Part shown: positions 36,486 to 48,273 of the stretch, piece after piece | Layout of the letters: each line of letters starts with the position of its first letter | Numbering within the stretch: position 1 is the first letter of the stretch | Origin: Protula sp. h YS-2021 | Taxonomy: Eukaryota; Annelida; Polychaeta; Sabellida; Serpulidae | NCBI GenBank assembly: GCA_949752745.1 | Contig: OX457031.1 | Coordinates: forward strand, 22,121,642 to 22,185,641 | DNA length: 64,000 nt | Reading direction: 5' to 3' | Position numbers and translations under genes: made by a program | The notes under the pieces: generated by a model | The model's input: only the letters and a program-made list of their open reading frames with translations | What the model was told of the DNA's origin: nothing | Databases searched by the model: none

Positions 36486-38155
36486 AATGTTGTGTCAAAT
36501 AAGTTGATTACACATTGATCTATATTGGTGACTAATCGCAACCATATCACAACTGCAATTAGGTGGGATCGACGTTGTCCTCCCAGACCAAGTATTTAAA
36601 ACCGTCCAGGATTATGTTCAGCGAATCGAATTTATGAAGGTTTCAATGAGTATTGACGGCACAATGTAACGTTGGAACAACGTCGGATTTTGGTTGATTA
36701 TGGAAGTCAAAATGAAGTCTCTCTGTAGACTTCGGATAAACAGTGATTATCTGACGTCTATACAACGTCGATTTTCCGAAGTCTATTCAACGTTGCACGT
36801 AAGACGTCAATTAGGGTAAAAAATATTGCTTTTTGACTACTGATATTTTAGATTTACTAGTTCAATCTGAATCAATTTTGTACTCCCTTAATGTTAAAAT
36901 TTTGAAATATTTTAAGCATTTATTCCATACATAAGATCAGTGTACCAATCTGTTTTATATGCAATAGGCAATTTTTATGGGGACTTAACAAAATGCCGGG
37001 CACTTTCTCGTTCATAGTTATGATCCAATTGTCGTGAATATGTGTCAGTCACAACATGGTTGTGAGAGGCAATTTACCTGTTCATTCCTGAGTCACTGTG
37101 ACCGGATGTCATGGCAATAGCAACAACAGGTATACATAGGGTCCAGTAAAATGCGCGCTTTCAAATGTATTTGTTTCTTGCGTGCTTCTCCATATTTCTC
37201 CATATGCAGCTGGATGTCGATTTATAAATTCTGAATGTCAGAAGCGTTTTCATAAAGTATTGACTGGATGAAAATAGTTGGTATGATTGCCTGGATTTAG
37301 CTCTAAAATATTCATGAACGGAATGAATAAGCCATTTCTCCTAACACTGAATACCTTATAAAATGCCATTTTGAAATCGAGTAAAATCATTCAGTTACCC
37401 ACGCTCCATAGAAATCACACAGAATGGACGGTCTTTCCATGCACAGAATTCCATATCAGGAGGCATAAGGTAGAAATCAACCTTTATCTTTCCCTCCCTC
37501 CTTCAAATTAAATATAAACTATATGCACACTTAGATATTTATTGACCACCTGAAATGACATGATTGTTAATGAATAGACACGGAGGCACACTTGTGTTTT
37601 GAATACAGGGTATATCTTCTCTCGACCCCCCTCCCCTCCCCTGCCTCCTCCTTCAGTGGAAGTTAACCATGGTTATATCCGTCCTCTCCTGAGGGAGGGT
37701 GGGGGAAGGGCAATACAATCCCCCTCCAACTGGTGAACCTGAATCCTCCTCCCCACACACGTAAATACGCCAATGATTGATAAAGTTCTACGGTTTGATG
37801 ATAACAGAATTGCAATTGCTACCTTAAATGCCTGAGCCAAATCCAGGGATGCGTATCATGCCTTTCGCAGTCCTGCACGCTAGCACATGACGGGCAATGT
37901 TTGAGAGGTGCCTTAGGAGGGAGGGTGGAATAGGGAGGGAGTTACAATGTCAGTTAGGCCAAGACTCAGAATCCCAAAGAAGTCCACATATTATTAGCTG
38001 TAATGTTGGAAGGCTAATAAATATAGGTCGCAAGAATGTATTCCCCACGTGCTTCTGCTGCCTTGCTGTGAATTTTACTAATAAGATACTGCTCAACTGA
38101 CCATATGTTAAAACAATAATATCCACACCTACTCACTCGCAAACATTAAATCGCT
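36486..38155. other. Stretch with no supported gene
   Basis: 36540-36850 is rich in acgttg/caacgtc motifs like 21.3-22.0 kb. 37610-37760 is pyrimidine/purine-rich. The open frame at 37897-38100 is unrecognised. Confidence 0.35.
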
Positions 38156-38159
38156 TGTT

Positions 38160-38340
38160 AACACATTTGGCTTGCAAGGTTTTTCTGAATTTGTGCGAGC
38201 AGCCGTTGGTATCTTTTTTTACACTTGACAAGCCTTTGGCTTGCAAGAGTTATATGAATTTGTGCGAGCAGCCGTTCGTCCTTTTTTAACACTTGACAAA
38301 CCTTTGGCTTGCAAAAGTTGCATGAATTTGTGCGAGCAGA
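38160..38340. repeat. ~68-bp tandem repeat, three copies
   Basis: The core gaatttgtgcgagcagccgt recurs at 38187, 38256 and 38324 together with cctttggcttgcaa. A single inverted copy lies at 43146-43205, upstream of the Toll-like receptor gene. Confidence 0.85.
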
Positions 38341-38637
38341 GGATTACTTTCGATAATACAAAACATTGTTCTGAAATTATTTTAAGAGTGAAATGTTTTA
38401 TATTATAACTAATAAATATCACCTAACAAAACTCTTCTTAAAAATTCTATGTGGCCAGTGAAAAAATATTAGAAAATATCGCGATACAATTAGTCTAGTG
38501 GCGTGCAAAAGTCATAAAAATGCAAGAAAAACTGAAAACCCAATGGCGAAAACTAATAATAAAAAATCAATGACAAATGACACACACCTATGTACTTATT
38601 ATATTATTGAAACCTATTTAATTGGTCTGTTCAGCAT

Positions 38638-38737
<100 letters not shown>

Positions 38738-39016
38738 CAGAGTTATCAATCTAAAAAAGCGTTGCAGTGATTCCCATTCAATATGTAAATTTAATATTTT
38801 ACCGCTTCATAAAGGCAGGAAATTAATATTTATTTAAAACCAACAATATTGAAAGATATGGTTAAAATTGTATATTTCGGTTTAGTAATTTTGTTTACAA
38901 AATGTTCAGTTAAGTATTTGTGGATCTTAGATGAATAAAGAAACATACATACAGAAACTTGTTTACAGAAATTTCAAAGAAACACAAATATACAATTTAA
39001 GGTTGTGACTAAAACG

Positions 39017-42000
39017 TCACTGAAATGTTGATAGTGGCAGTTCTTGGTTTTGTAGCGGGACACCAGGCCAGGACTTACACGGTCCGCAACAAACGAAATC
39101 TTGATGGATTAAGCCTACTATTTTATACCAAAACATCTTTTCTTTTGTTACATTCCCGCATTTTGGCCATTCTTGGTAGATTTTGCAACAAACAAGCCTT
39201 TTAACATGAGATGGTAAGTTTTGTCCCAAGTCCCCCATTTTAATGTACATTACCCGCCTATTCAACATCAAATTCATATAGTTAGCTAAACGCAGTTCAT
39301 AATTTGGCCATGTCTTTTTCACTGAGTTGCCACTTAGCACCATGATTAAGACTCTGCTGCTGTACATATATTGCTGAATGACGTCATGTAAATCTCCAGA
39401 AGCCGGGAAATCCCTCTCGTGTACACAGCATGTAATGCCATGCCTATCTTCTAAAACTGGAAGTAAGTGATCAACCACCCATTTTCTATCTTCTGAACAG
39501 TATGACAGAAATACGTCAAAAACGTACTGTTGCATACTCTGTAAACAACCACAGGTAAGGAAGTATCTTAGCCTATAAATACTTGTTACAAGGCGATACC
39601 TGTACTTATATCCCCAAAGTATTCCACAAATAGATATAAATATAATGGAACATACTGTTGCTGTAATAAAAATGGCTTTTGCTGTGTCATCTACAAACAA
39701 ATAGAAAAAACAAGTATTTCAAGGTCTTTTAAGGAGGTTGTAAATGACAGTTTCTATGATGCCCTGAAGCGTTGCTGTATTTTGCATGCAAAGATTCAAA
39801 CTTCAAATATAGCTGTTATAAAATAGCATGCTTTTCTCCGTTAATAGAACCATCTCAGTTACTGTTTCATTGGTCGATGGTAATAAGCTGTTTTGAACAA
39901 ACATTTCCGAGTTGCAAATTTTTGTTTTAAAATACCTACGGAATATTTTCTTTCTCAAGTTAGCTTAAAAACCTTAAATCTTCCCTTGGAAAAAAAAGCA
40001 GTAAAACAATAAAAAACTTGACCGTTTCGCTGAGAATTATTTTTTCAAAATGGTAAAATTAAAAAAGGTCAGCAAAAATTTTATTTTGTAACCAAGGTTT
40101 GATAAACAAAAATGATATAACAGAACCTCCAGTCCCATAATATTGATTGAGGTAACATTTAAAGCTTTAGGTATAAAAGGACAATTCCATTGTAGAAACA
40201 GCGTAAAATTGCAATAATTAACAAAACTTTCATCATAATATTTATCATAATGTTTATCCTACCTTTTGGCGTGCAACTCTCTCTGTAGTCAGATATGGGT
40301 ATAGCACCAATCATTTTCCTATCAATTCCATCATGACATAAATAGTTATCAAAGTCAACAAAAGTAATTCTTTTCTGCTGTAACCAAGCAATAAATTTTA
40401 CTGAATCATGATGACAGTTACAAGTCAAAGGGTTATCCGTAAGATCTAAAGTAAGCGACTGTATTTTATCCAGACACTTTTGAACACTTTGTTGAATTGT
40501 TATCAACATGTTGTGTGAGAGATCGAGCCATTTCAGGTGGAAACATCTTGAAAATATCCTTTCAGGCAAATGGTAAAGTTTATTGTTCGAGAGATCTAAT
40601 TTCTGAAGGTGCAAAATATATTTACATATTTCTAAGTTATTTGGCAGTTCCAGCCCATTGCCTCCGAGATACAAATTTTGAAGAATAGGAAACGTCTTAA
40701 ACACTTCGAAATTTATAATATTTCCATGTCCTACTTCAGAATTCTGCAAATTAATTTCTTCCATTCTTTGAAGGCCTTTTACAACGACACCATAAAGGTT
40801 ATTAAGAAGTTCAATGATACCATTTGACGAAACATCTAAAATCTGTAAATTGTTTTCTTTAAAGCTTATTGGTACAGGCAAATTTTTAGGCCTTATAAAT
40901 AATTCCCAACTTGTTGAAAGAATATCTCTCGCATATATTTCTTTTAAATTGGGAGATACAGGAACTGTAATGCCTACCATTGGGTTATAAATTGCTGATA
41001 ACTGTGGTACATAAATGCAATCTGTATCTAATTTAGTAACGCATCTGAAGACGTCACAAAACACTTCATGATTGTTATATATATCGTTAACTGTATAGTT
41101 AGCAGTACAGCTTTTTGGCAAAATATTCCCTAGTTCGGAAATTACTGTAGAACGCTTACTTCTTTTCACAGAATTGTCCTTAAAGTTTTCATTTATCACT
41201 CTAACTTCCTTTATGTATCCCGAATGATTGCTATTTCCACGAGTTTTTACATTGTTTGATATCCCATCTGTTAAAAAATCACAGGTTTCCCTATCTACTT
41301 GGTTTTCATAAATAAGTAGTTCAACGTTCGGGTGTAATATTAAAATCTCCAAGTATACCGAATTATACCCATGAGACCCCTTGTAGTAAAGTAAATTATG
41401 TGATAAGTCCAGAACTATAAGATGGGAAAAAACAACGAGGAAGCCTTGCGATATATATGTTATCCTATTGTATCGCAAATCCAAAAACTGTACTTTGGCA
41501 TCGCGTAATGGGAAAAAAGTGTCCTTCACTGCAAGTTTCGTTAATGTTTGATCTTCATTATTAATAAATAGGTTGTTAAATGCCAAAGCCACTGTCGGGC
41601 TATACTGCACAGAAGAAATCAGCAATTGAAATGTACCATTTTTACCATAGCTATATACGTTTTTAAAGTCAAATACTATTACATTTCTAAATGATGCAAT
41701 AAACCTGAAAAAGTTATCATCGTAAAATATCCGGAAGTAAAGGTGAAAGTGAGTAAGAGACAAGTTTTTACCGTTGACTTTAGTTGTGACTTTATATTTG
41801 GATTGTGCCCCAAATATCCATATTTCGTGCAGACGGGGATACTTTTCAAGCCAAGATAAATCTAATGTTGTTGTTAGAGATGTATCATTGCAATAAATTA
41901 CCATACTTTCTATTGTTGAATCATTGTTTTGAGTAAGCAGTTTGAATACTTGCTGAGACGTTCCAGTAAACATAGAAGCTTTCGGGGTCGAGAACAGTTT

Positions 42001-42156
42001 TTTCAAGTGTGTAACATTAGAATTTCTGCTATTCGACACACGCTCACTGATATACAAGGGATCAATAGTTCTCTGTTCCCCAGTCACTGAAATATAAACG
42101 ATGAAAGTAATTATCACAATAGTTGTGAATCGCATCGCGAAATTTCTTCTATCCAT
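39017..42156 (-). CDS. Toll-like receptor, two exons
   Basis: Exon 1 is 42156-40263 and exon 2 is 39690-39017. The donor (aaaag|gtagg) and acceptor (tttgtttgtag|) leave one base plus two bases of an Asp codon, so the join is in phase and gives 855 residues. Residues 1-26 form a signal peptide (MRFTTIVIITFIVYISVTG). Leucine-rich repeats follow (LQFLDLRYNRI, LDLSHNLLYY and LQKLDLSNNKLYHLPERIF are recognisable), with an internal cysteine cluster near residues 285-390. The LRR C-terminal cap is NPLTCNCHH...YLCHDG...ESC. A membrane span (about 637-657) leads to a TIR domain from about 687: VFDVFLSYCSEDRKWV (box 1), ERDFPASG (box 2) and MFWYKIVGLI near the end (box 3). It should be an innate immune or developmental receptor signalling through MyD88-type adaptors; ligand unknown. 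Both exons are intact. Confidence 0.9.
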
Positions 42157-43380
42157 TTTTCACATGTTGCGCACAATCATTTATACATTAGCTGTAATCT
42201 AAACTGATATCACAATGTCCCCACTTTGAATTTGCTTAAACCTTTAAATTCTGTTTAAAACAGAAAAGCAAAACAATCCAACAAAAGGCAAGTCGTCTCA
42301 GGGCGTATAAATAACTTTGCAAAGTGTTGTAAAATACTTATATAATTCAAGAAATAACCCATTGAAGGAAGTATTTTTGAGTTTTAATTTTTGTCAAGTG
42401 TTGAACATTTCGCCAGCGAAATAGGGCTCTAGTCTATTTACTAAGTGCGAGCTCGCACAAAGCTAAGTAACTGTGTTCTGTGCTATGCGATAAATGCCCC
42501 ATATTTACTTGCAAAAAATACACTCTTTTCACATGGCGTTTTAAACAAGAAAACAAAATCGAAGACGAAAATAAAAAGTGTCATGCACACGTTTATATCA
42601 AGTTCTACCTAAATCCCAAGTTTCGTGGCCCTAGGGCCCGTAGTGTCAACTGAGTAGATGACACAAAAAATCCCTTCACTGCCAAGAAAAAAAACTAGAA
42701 CCTTATTTCGCTAGCGAAATGTTAAATGCAAATTACTCCTTTCAATGGGTTATTTCTTGAATAATATATTGCAAACAACACAGCTTGAATGCGTCTTACA
42801 TGCCGAGTAGTGTTTGGTTTTTGTTGGCTTAAGGTTATATTGACTGAGCAAAATAGCGAAATAGGACTCTAGTCTATTTACGCAGAGCGAGCTCGCACAA
42901 AGCTAAGCAACTGTGTTCTGTGCTTTGCGATAAATGCCCCACATTTACTTGCAAAAAATACACTCTTTTTACATGGAGTTTTAAACAAGAAAACAAAATC
43001 GAAGACGAAAATAAAAAGTGTCATGCACACGCTTATATCATGTTCTTCATAAATTCCAAGTTTCATGGTCCTAGGGCCCATAGTGTCAGAGAAGAAGAAG
43101 ACAAAAAAATCGGAAAAAGTGTCAAGAAGAAAAAAAAGTAAGAACGGCTGCTCGCACAAATTCATATAACTCTTGCAAGCCAAAGGCTTTTCAAGTGTTA
43201 ATAACACTTTGTATGCATGATCAGCCAATAAAACCTAAGTCAACAAAAAACAACTTATAAGAAGTATTCAAGCTGAGTTGTTTGCAATATATTATTCAAG
43301 AAATAGCACATTGAAGGAAGTATTATTGCGTTTTAATTTTTGTCAAGTGTTTAACATTTCGTTAACGAAATGAGGTTGTA
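42157..43380. repeat. Interlocking direct and inverted repeats upstream of the Toll-like receptor
   Basis: 42420-42640 and 42848-43075 are direct copies (shared gagctcgcacaaagctaag and aacaagaaaacaaaatcgaa), offset by about 428 bp. 42712-42848 is the inverse of 43207-43372 (shared ttgcaatatattattcaaga in opposite orientations). Palindromic atttcgctagcgaaat (42712-42727) and atttcgttaacgaaat (about 43357-43372) mark borders. The gene's promoter must lie within or next to this block. Confidence 0.75.
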
Positions 43381-43729
43381 GTTTTAATATATAAATTTCC
43401 CATTAGAGTGTGGTGGTATTTTGTGGCCAATAAATAAAGGTTTACCCCTATCGTTTGAGAAAAAAGTAAAGTTCTGTTGTATTGTAACAGAAATAATACA
43501 GTTAATTTTTCACCTTGTGTTTGTACGCAAGTTCAGGTTCCACGTAATTGGAAACGGAGGTATGGCGGTATAGTTGGATCAGCAGTAATCTCACAGAAAA
43601 AATAACCTATTGTCAATCAATTTCTTTAGCCAAAAAATGCACTGGAAATACCTTTTGCTCGTAAGACAGATTGGTTTGTTTTCTATACGGTTAACTACTA
43701 TGAATGCGTCTAGTGTAGTATCTTTAGAA

Positions 43730-45473
43730 TGTCTGTTCTTTTTATACGATAATGGAGGTATAACTTCACATTTAGGACATCCTTAGGGTGCTGCGATAAA
43801 AAGTAGCCACATGAATCAGCTCTAAACACACTGTTTTTGTCTATTTAGTATACGCTTTTTATATTTCCGCATGAAAAAAAAAACATTGTCAGTAGTGAAA
43901 AAACTGTATGAGGTGCCTAAAGGAGCGACAGCACCTATCGCTCTAAAAGAAGCCAAAGGGCCAACCCAAACACGTCTTCTGAAATTCCATTGAACAAGAT
44001 CTCTAACATCTAAAAGAGTGGTTCAATATAGCCACTTCAGACAAAATAACCTGGCGTATTGAATTTGAAATTGGTGGTGGAAAGAGACGTAAATTGAGAC
44101 GATGGTGATCATTTAGGCTATCCTAAATGTGATGCGTCAGCATGTGGTTGGTTATACGAGTTTAAGTACTCGATCTGCTACTTACAGATGTGTTTGTTTG
44201 TCAAATATAATCAGCAAGAGTTTCGTGTTTAAGAATGCAAACACAAGTACCATTACATAAAAATTATGACGCCATGCGCTAAAATTAAGGCTTTCACAAG
44301 GTCCTTTATCAAAAAGTAGTCTCAGAACGTACTTGACGCCAAATCTCTATCTCAAGCCGTTTTGAAGATATTAAGCTCTAAAATATTCATAGCGTCATAA
44401 GATGCGGAAGATGACGTTATACGTAAAAAAATTTTCGCTTGGATCGAATTTACCACACATCCTATCTGTGTGCCAAGTTTCACTTTCCCAGCTCAAACGG
44501 TCTCGGAGGAGATGCGAGGAAACCAAGTGATGCAGAATAAGAAAAAGCGAAATTTGAAAAAAAATAATAAAAAAGGGAAGAAAAGAGACTAAACCCTGAT
44601 TTTACTACAATTAGCGCTCGCAAAGATTAGCTACTGACGGCAGATTGTGGTGGTCAAAGGAAATCGATAGCCGCTGTTGTGATGCAGAATAAAAAAAACG
44701 AAATTTGAAAAAAAAAATAAAAAAGGGAAGAAAAGAGAATAAACCCTGATTTTACTACAATTAGCGCTCGCAAAGATTATCTACTGACGGCAGATTGTGG
44801 TGGTCAAAAGAAATCGATAGCCGCTGCTGTGAGCTCATTTGTTCCCATGCAAGAATGTGTCGATTTGCTATATATTTTTTCTGCATGCTCAGCTTTCATA
44901 ACAAGGACAAAAGGGAATTAAAGTTAGCAGGGGCTGTTTTGAATAGAATAAGAAGAAGCCTATGGGAAGTATGACGGGCAATTAAATGGTCAAATGCAAC
45001 ACTTGGAAGACAGAACTGAGTGTTGGCTGTTTGAAATGTGCTATTTCGTAAATGGCGAAAAAAACTGCCCCGCCACTCCGCCCGTCACCACCCCAGTGTC
45101 TGTTTTTGTCCATAAAAAAGGAAAGATTGGACGCAGGTGTCATCTGCATCCACCTTAGGGGAAAGTTTCCATCCAAAGTGCGTGAACGTTGAAGCGAGCA
45201 CTTTGCTTCTGGTATATACTAAATTTCGTTGGCAGGATTTATATTTACTAACGCAATTAGAATTGTTTCATGTGTATGATCAAATGTTAAGCATACGTAG
45301 TTTGCCCAGGGGCTCAAACAACTAAGCAATTGGTGTGCCCCGGGTTAAGCACACGCATTCCTGACCGGGACGCAGTCTGTCCCACAATATCGCCCCCCCC
45401 CCCCCACCCTCCACAAGGGGAAATGCAGCCGTGCCCAGACAAACTGATCCAGCCATTTTATACATGGTTATAC
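43730..45473. repeat. Duplicated segment, copy A (left part)
   Basis: Aligns with copy B (57105-58465) through many shared stretches, such as tatatttccgcatga, atcgctctaaaag and catgtggttggttatac. It ends at gccattttatacatggttatac, where DIRS-3 interrupts it. The right part of copy A continues at 53456. A 152-bp tandem duplication (44529-44832) and about 300 bp near 44216-44520 are absent from copy B. Confidence 0.75.
44529..44832. repeat. 152-bp direct tandem duplication within copy A
   Basis: Two copies start with gatgcagaataa at 44529 and 44681, share attagcgctcgcaaagatta and differ at only a few bases, so the duplication is recent. Copy B has a single diverged equivalent near 57640-57710. 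Confidence 0.9.
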
Positions 45474-45671
45474 TGACGTTTTATTTTCGTAAAACGCTCT
45501 TTTACGAGTAAAAGCGTGATTCGCGTTCTCCACTTTTATACGGGTTTTCTCGCAAAACTCTAAGAATCACGCACTCAGGAACTAAAATTTTCTACTAGTG
45601 ACTCGAATAGCCCCGTCGTTGGTCCCAGCCAATCAGCCTCCTTGGTCACTGTAACCAAGCCTCATTCGAGT
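45474..45671. repeat. DIRS-3 3' inverted terminal repeat
   Basis: The outer 60 bp (tgacgttttattttcgtaaa...) is specific to this end. From about 45537 (ttatacgggttttctcgcaa) inwards it mirrors the right repeat, reaching ccaagcctcattc near 45668. Confidence 0.9.
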
Positions 45672-45729
45672 ACTGCCCCACTGTACCAACAACATCCAGG
45701 TCTGCGGGGTGGCTGGGTGGGAAGATATG

Positions 45730-45844
45730 ATAAAAGAGGAGAACGCGAATCACGCTTTTACTCGTAAAAGAGCGTTTTACAAAAATAAAACGTCAGTGTT
45801 ACTTCGTAAAAGCTCCGGATTCGCTTATCTCTACTTTTATACGG
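45730..45844. repeat. DIRS-3 internal complementary region
   Basis: The left half (gagaacgcgaatcacgcttt ... aaaataaaacgtca, to 45795) is the inverse of the element's left end. The right half (ttacttcgtaaaagctccgg ... acttttatacgg, from 45799) is the inverse of its right end. The three bases between (gtg) are the joint. It is the stored sequence of the circle junction. Confidence 0.9.
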
Positions 45845-47081
45845 AACTAACACCGGAGACGGGGCGACCTGCGTTGCGAGTCAAATTTAGAAAATTTCCT
45901 CAAAGTTCGCTTTTACTCCAAAGAAAACGTGCTATCTTCCGTGTAAGGAGAGAAAGGCGTAAATAAAACACTGTAGAGAAATGTCAAAGTGTTTAATGTG
46001 CCTCAGAACAGAATATAATCGAGTTGGTGAACAACTCTAGCACACGGAAGGACGAATGAACCAAGAACCAAGACGTGGAGTAGACGTGTTGACGACTACG
46101 CTACCCTCTGTCATACACCTTGCTAACACCATCTCCCTCCATCCTCCCACAAGATGGCAGCCCAACCTAACCACAAGGTCAGTTCACATAAACATTTAAC
46201 TATCCCTTTATTTGAATTGTCACAAACACGATCGCGGAACCAAGGCCGCGTACCGAGTAAGGCGATCAAGTAACTGCTGACTGGGCTTGGTCGCTTACCA
46301 ACTAACTCACATTTCATAATTATGAACATTACTAAAACAACATGGAATAACCCAACTAAGACCTTAAGCTACCAGCTTAACTGAGGGCCGGGTAGCGAAC
46401 CAATGCAGCGATCTTCAAGAATAGCAGGTGAGAAGAGTTTCCCACATACTCAGGGTTGAGCGCACTGACCGTGTGTTATCGTACAATATCGATTGACTGA
46501 AACCAGACACACTACAACGCGCCCATTCAGAACACTGACTGGAAAATACGTACCCGTTCAGAACGGGTGACGCACTAACACGAGCCCATTCAACACATAT
46601 ATACAATATGTCACACACAAAAAAAATGCGTTACAACGTGCCGATGTTCAACCTCGGTCACTGGTACGTGAACCTAGCCGGGCTAGGTACCTGATCCCTG
46701 CGAGGCCGACTCTAGTGGACGCGACGGTCGCACCGAGGGGGGACGCGTGGTGCGAAGCAGTGCTCACCTCCCCCCCCCCTTTTTCCAAGGGAAGATGGAG
46801 TACCGGACTCGCAGGGGTGAGGCACCGAGACCGGTGCTAACCAACGAGAGAGCGCGGGCTCCCAGAGTACTGTACTAGTTTTTTGAATACTGAACTGTAG
46901 GTGTAACGTGGGGAGTTCTCTAACTAACTCATTGATGCACGTCTGGGTGTCGTTAACGGCGGGCTTGATTCTGAGTCTTCTTGAATTTGCCTGCACCGTT
47001 ACCAGGGCGTTGAAAGGCGGAGTCCTTGCGTTTGAACCTGCCCTTGTTCTTGTTCGACTGTTCACTGCAAGCACACAAGCG
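45845..47081. other. DIRS-3 3' region between recombinase and internal complementary region
   Basis: About 1.2 kb without a supported gene. Short ggtacc/gggctaggtacc and acgggtgacgcac motifs near 46550-46700 recall the leader repeats at the other end. The open frame at 47074-46712 has no recognisable domain. Confidence 0.45.
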
Positions 47082-48239
47082 TTAGATAGAAACTACTGAA
47101 TCGGCAGCCACAAAAGGGCCCAAAGAGTACAGACCCGACAGTTTGCACTGAGAGTAGTCCTTCAGGTAATACTTAATGAATGAATTAGGCGAAGACCAAC
47201 AGCCTGTTTTCAGAATGTCTGTTAGAGATACACTACGCAGTGCCCTAATTGAGTTGGCTACCTGCCTTACGTGATGGGCCTTAACTTTACACAGATCTCT
47301 GAACTCGGGTTCTGTCTGGGCTCTTTCATAAGCCTCCAAGACCACCGTCTTAATGTACTTAGAGACAGTTTGTTTAGAAATATCTTTATGAAACCTGGGC
47401 ATAAAGGAAATGATCAACGCTTTCTGCCCCTCGCTTCTGTAGTCCTCGGACACCTGGAGATACTTACGCAAAGCTTGGACTGGACAGAGGGAGACCCGGT
47501 CCGAGTCCTCGTCCTCTACCTCCAGGGCTGGCAGCGTTATCTGTTCCAAGGTACCAAGGCCTGCGGTAGCGATATGTGTCTTACCCATGAAGCCTGCCCT
47601 CGGTCGCAGGAAGACTTTTTTCCACTCACCATTTTCCTTCAGTATCTGGCGGTCCAGGGCGTGTATTTCCCCTTTTCTCTTGCCCGAAGCCAGCGCCAAT
47701 AGAAAAGCAAATCTTACCGTTGCACCCCTCGGAGTGATCACGTCCTCTCCGAACACATCTGCTCTCTGAAGGTAACGCAGGACCAAGGACAGGTCCCACT
47801 GGACTATATTGGTATTTGACGGAGGAGAGTTTACCCTGAAGTGCCTAAAAAGCATAGATAGGGCTAGATCCTCTCCTGGATCGTAACCTGTTGCGGTTTT
47901 CAACCTAGAGCCTATGGCGGCACGATAACCCTCGATCGAACCCACTTTCAGGCGCTCGGTCGTAAACAGGTGATCCAGGAAGTCTGCCACTACTGCTGGC
48001 GTGGCTTGGAACGGGTCTAGCTGGGCTTTGGCGCACCAGTTAGCGAATTTGTTCCATTGTGCTCGATAAACCCTCGCCGTTGATTCCCTGTGGCTATTTA
48101 GCATTTTTTCCCTCACTTCCCTGGAAAAACCTTGTTTCTCTAACAGAGAAGGGACAGGCACCACAGGTGCAGGTCCAGGAGGTGGGGGCTCGGGTGGAAG
48201 TACAACCAGTGGGGTTGTGCTAGCATCTCCGGGTGGCAA
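47082..48239 (-). CDS. DIRS-3 tyrosine recombinase
   Basis: An open frame of 385 codons encoding a phage-integrase-fold recombinase that would insert the DIRS circle. A core-binding helical domain (about 45-150, RVYRAQWNKFANWC) precedes the catalytic domain. Catalytic residues are visible: Arg at about 188 (LASGKRKGEIHAL), the HxxR box at about 322-325 (AHHVRQ), Trp near 348 and Tyr 357/358 (SFIKYYLKD). The frame opens without an ATG (TTG at 48239), so the true N terminus is uncertain and may arise by overlap with, or frameshift from, the RNase H frame that ends at 48274. No internal lesion is seen, so this is the best preserved enzyme of the three DIRS elements. Confidence 0.88.
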   Translation of the reverse strand: MPPGDASTTPLVVLPPEPPPPGPAPVVPVPSLLEKQGFSREVREKMLNSHRESTARVYRAQWNKFANWCAKAQLDPFQATPAVVADFLDHLFTTERLKVGSIEGYRAAIGSRLKTATGYDPGEDLALSMLFRHFRVNSPPSNTNIVQWDLSLVLRYLQRADVFGEDVITPRGATVRFAFLLALASGKRKGEIHALDRQILKENGEWKKVFLRPRAGFMGKTHIATAGLGTLEQITLPALEVEDEDSDRVSLCPVQALRKYLQVSEDYRSEGQKALIISFMPRFHKDISKQTVSKYIKTVVLEAYERAQTEPEFRDLCKVKAHHVRQVANSIRALRSVSLTDILKTGCWSSPNSFIKYYLKDYSQCKLSGLYSLGPFVAADSVVSI

Positions 48240-48273
48240 GGTAGCCTTACCCGGGGGCTGGTCGCGTATTTGA

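Noticed and set aside
38160..38340. A CRISPR-like array
   Set aside because: The repeats are long, degenerate and contiguous without unique spacers, and the genome is eukaryotic.
46712..47074. An extra DIRS-3 protein downstream of the recombinase
   Set aside because: No homologous block was found in DIRS-1 or DIRS-2 and the frame shows no domain features.
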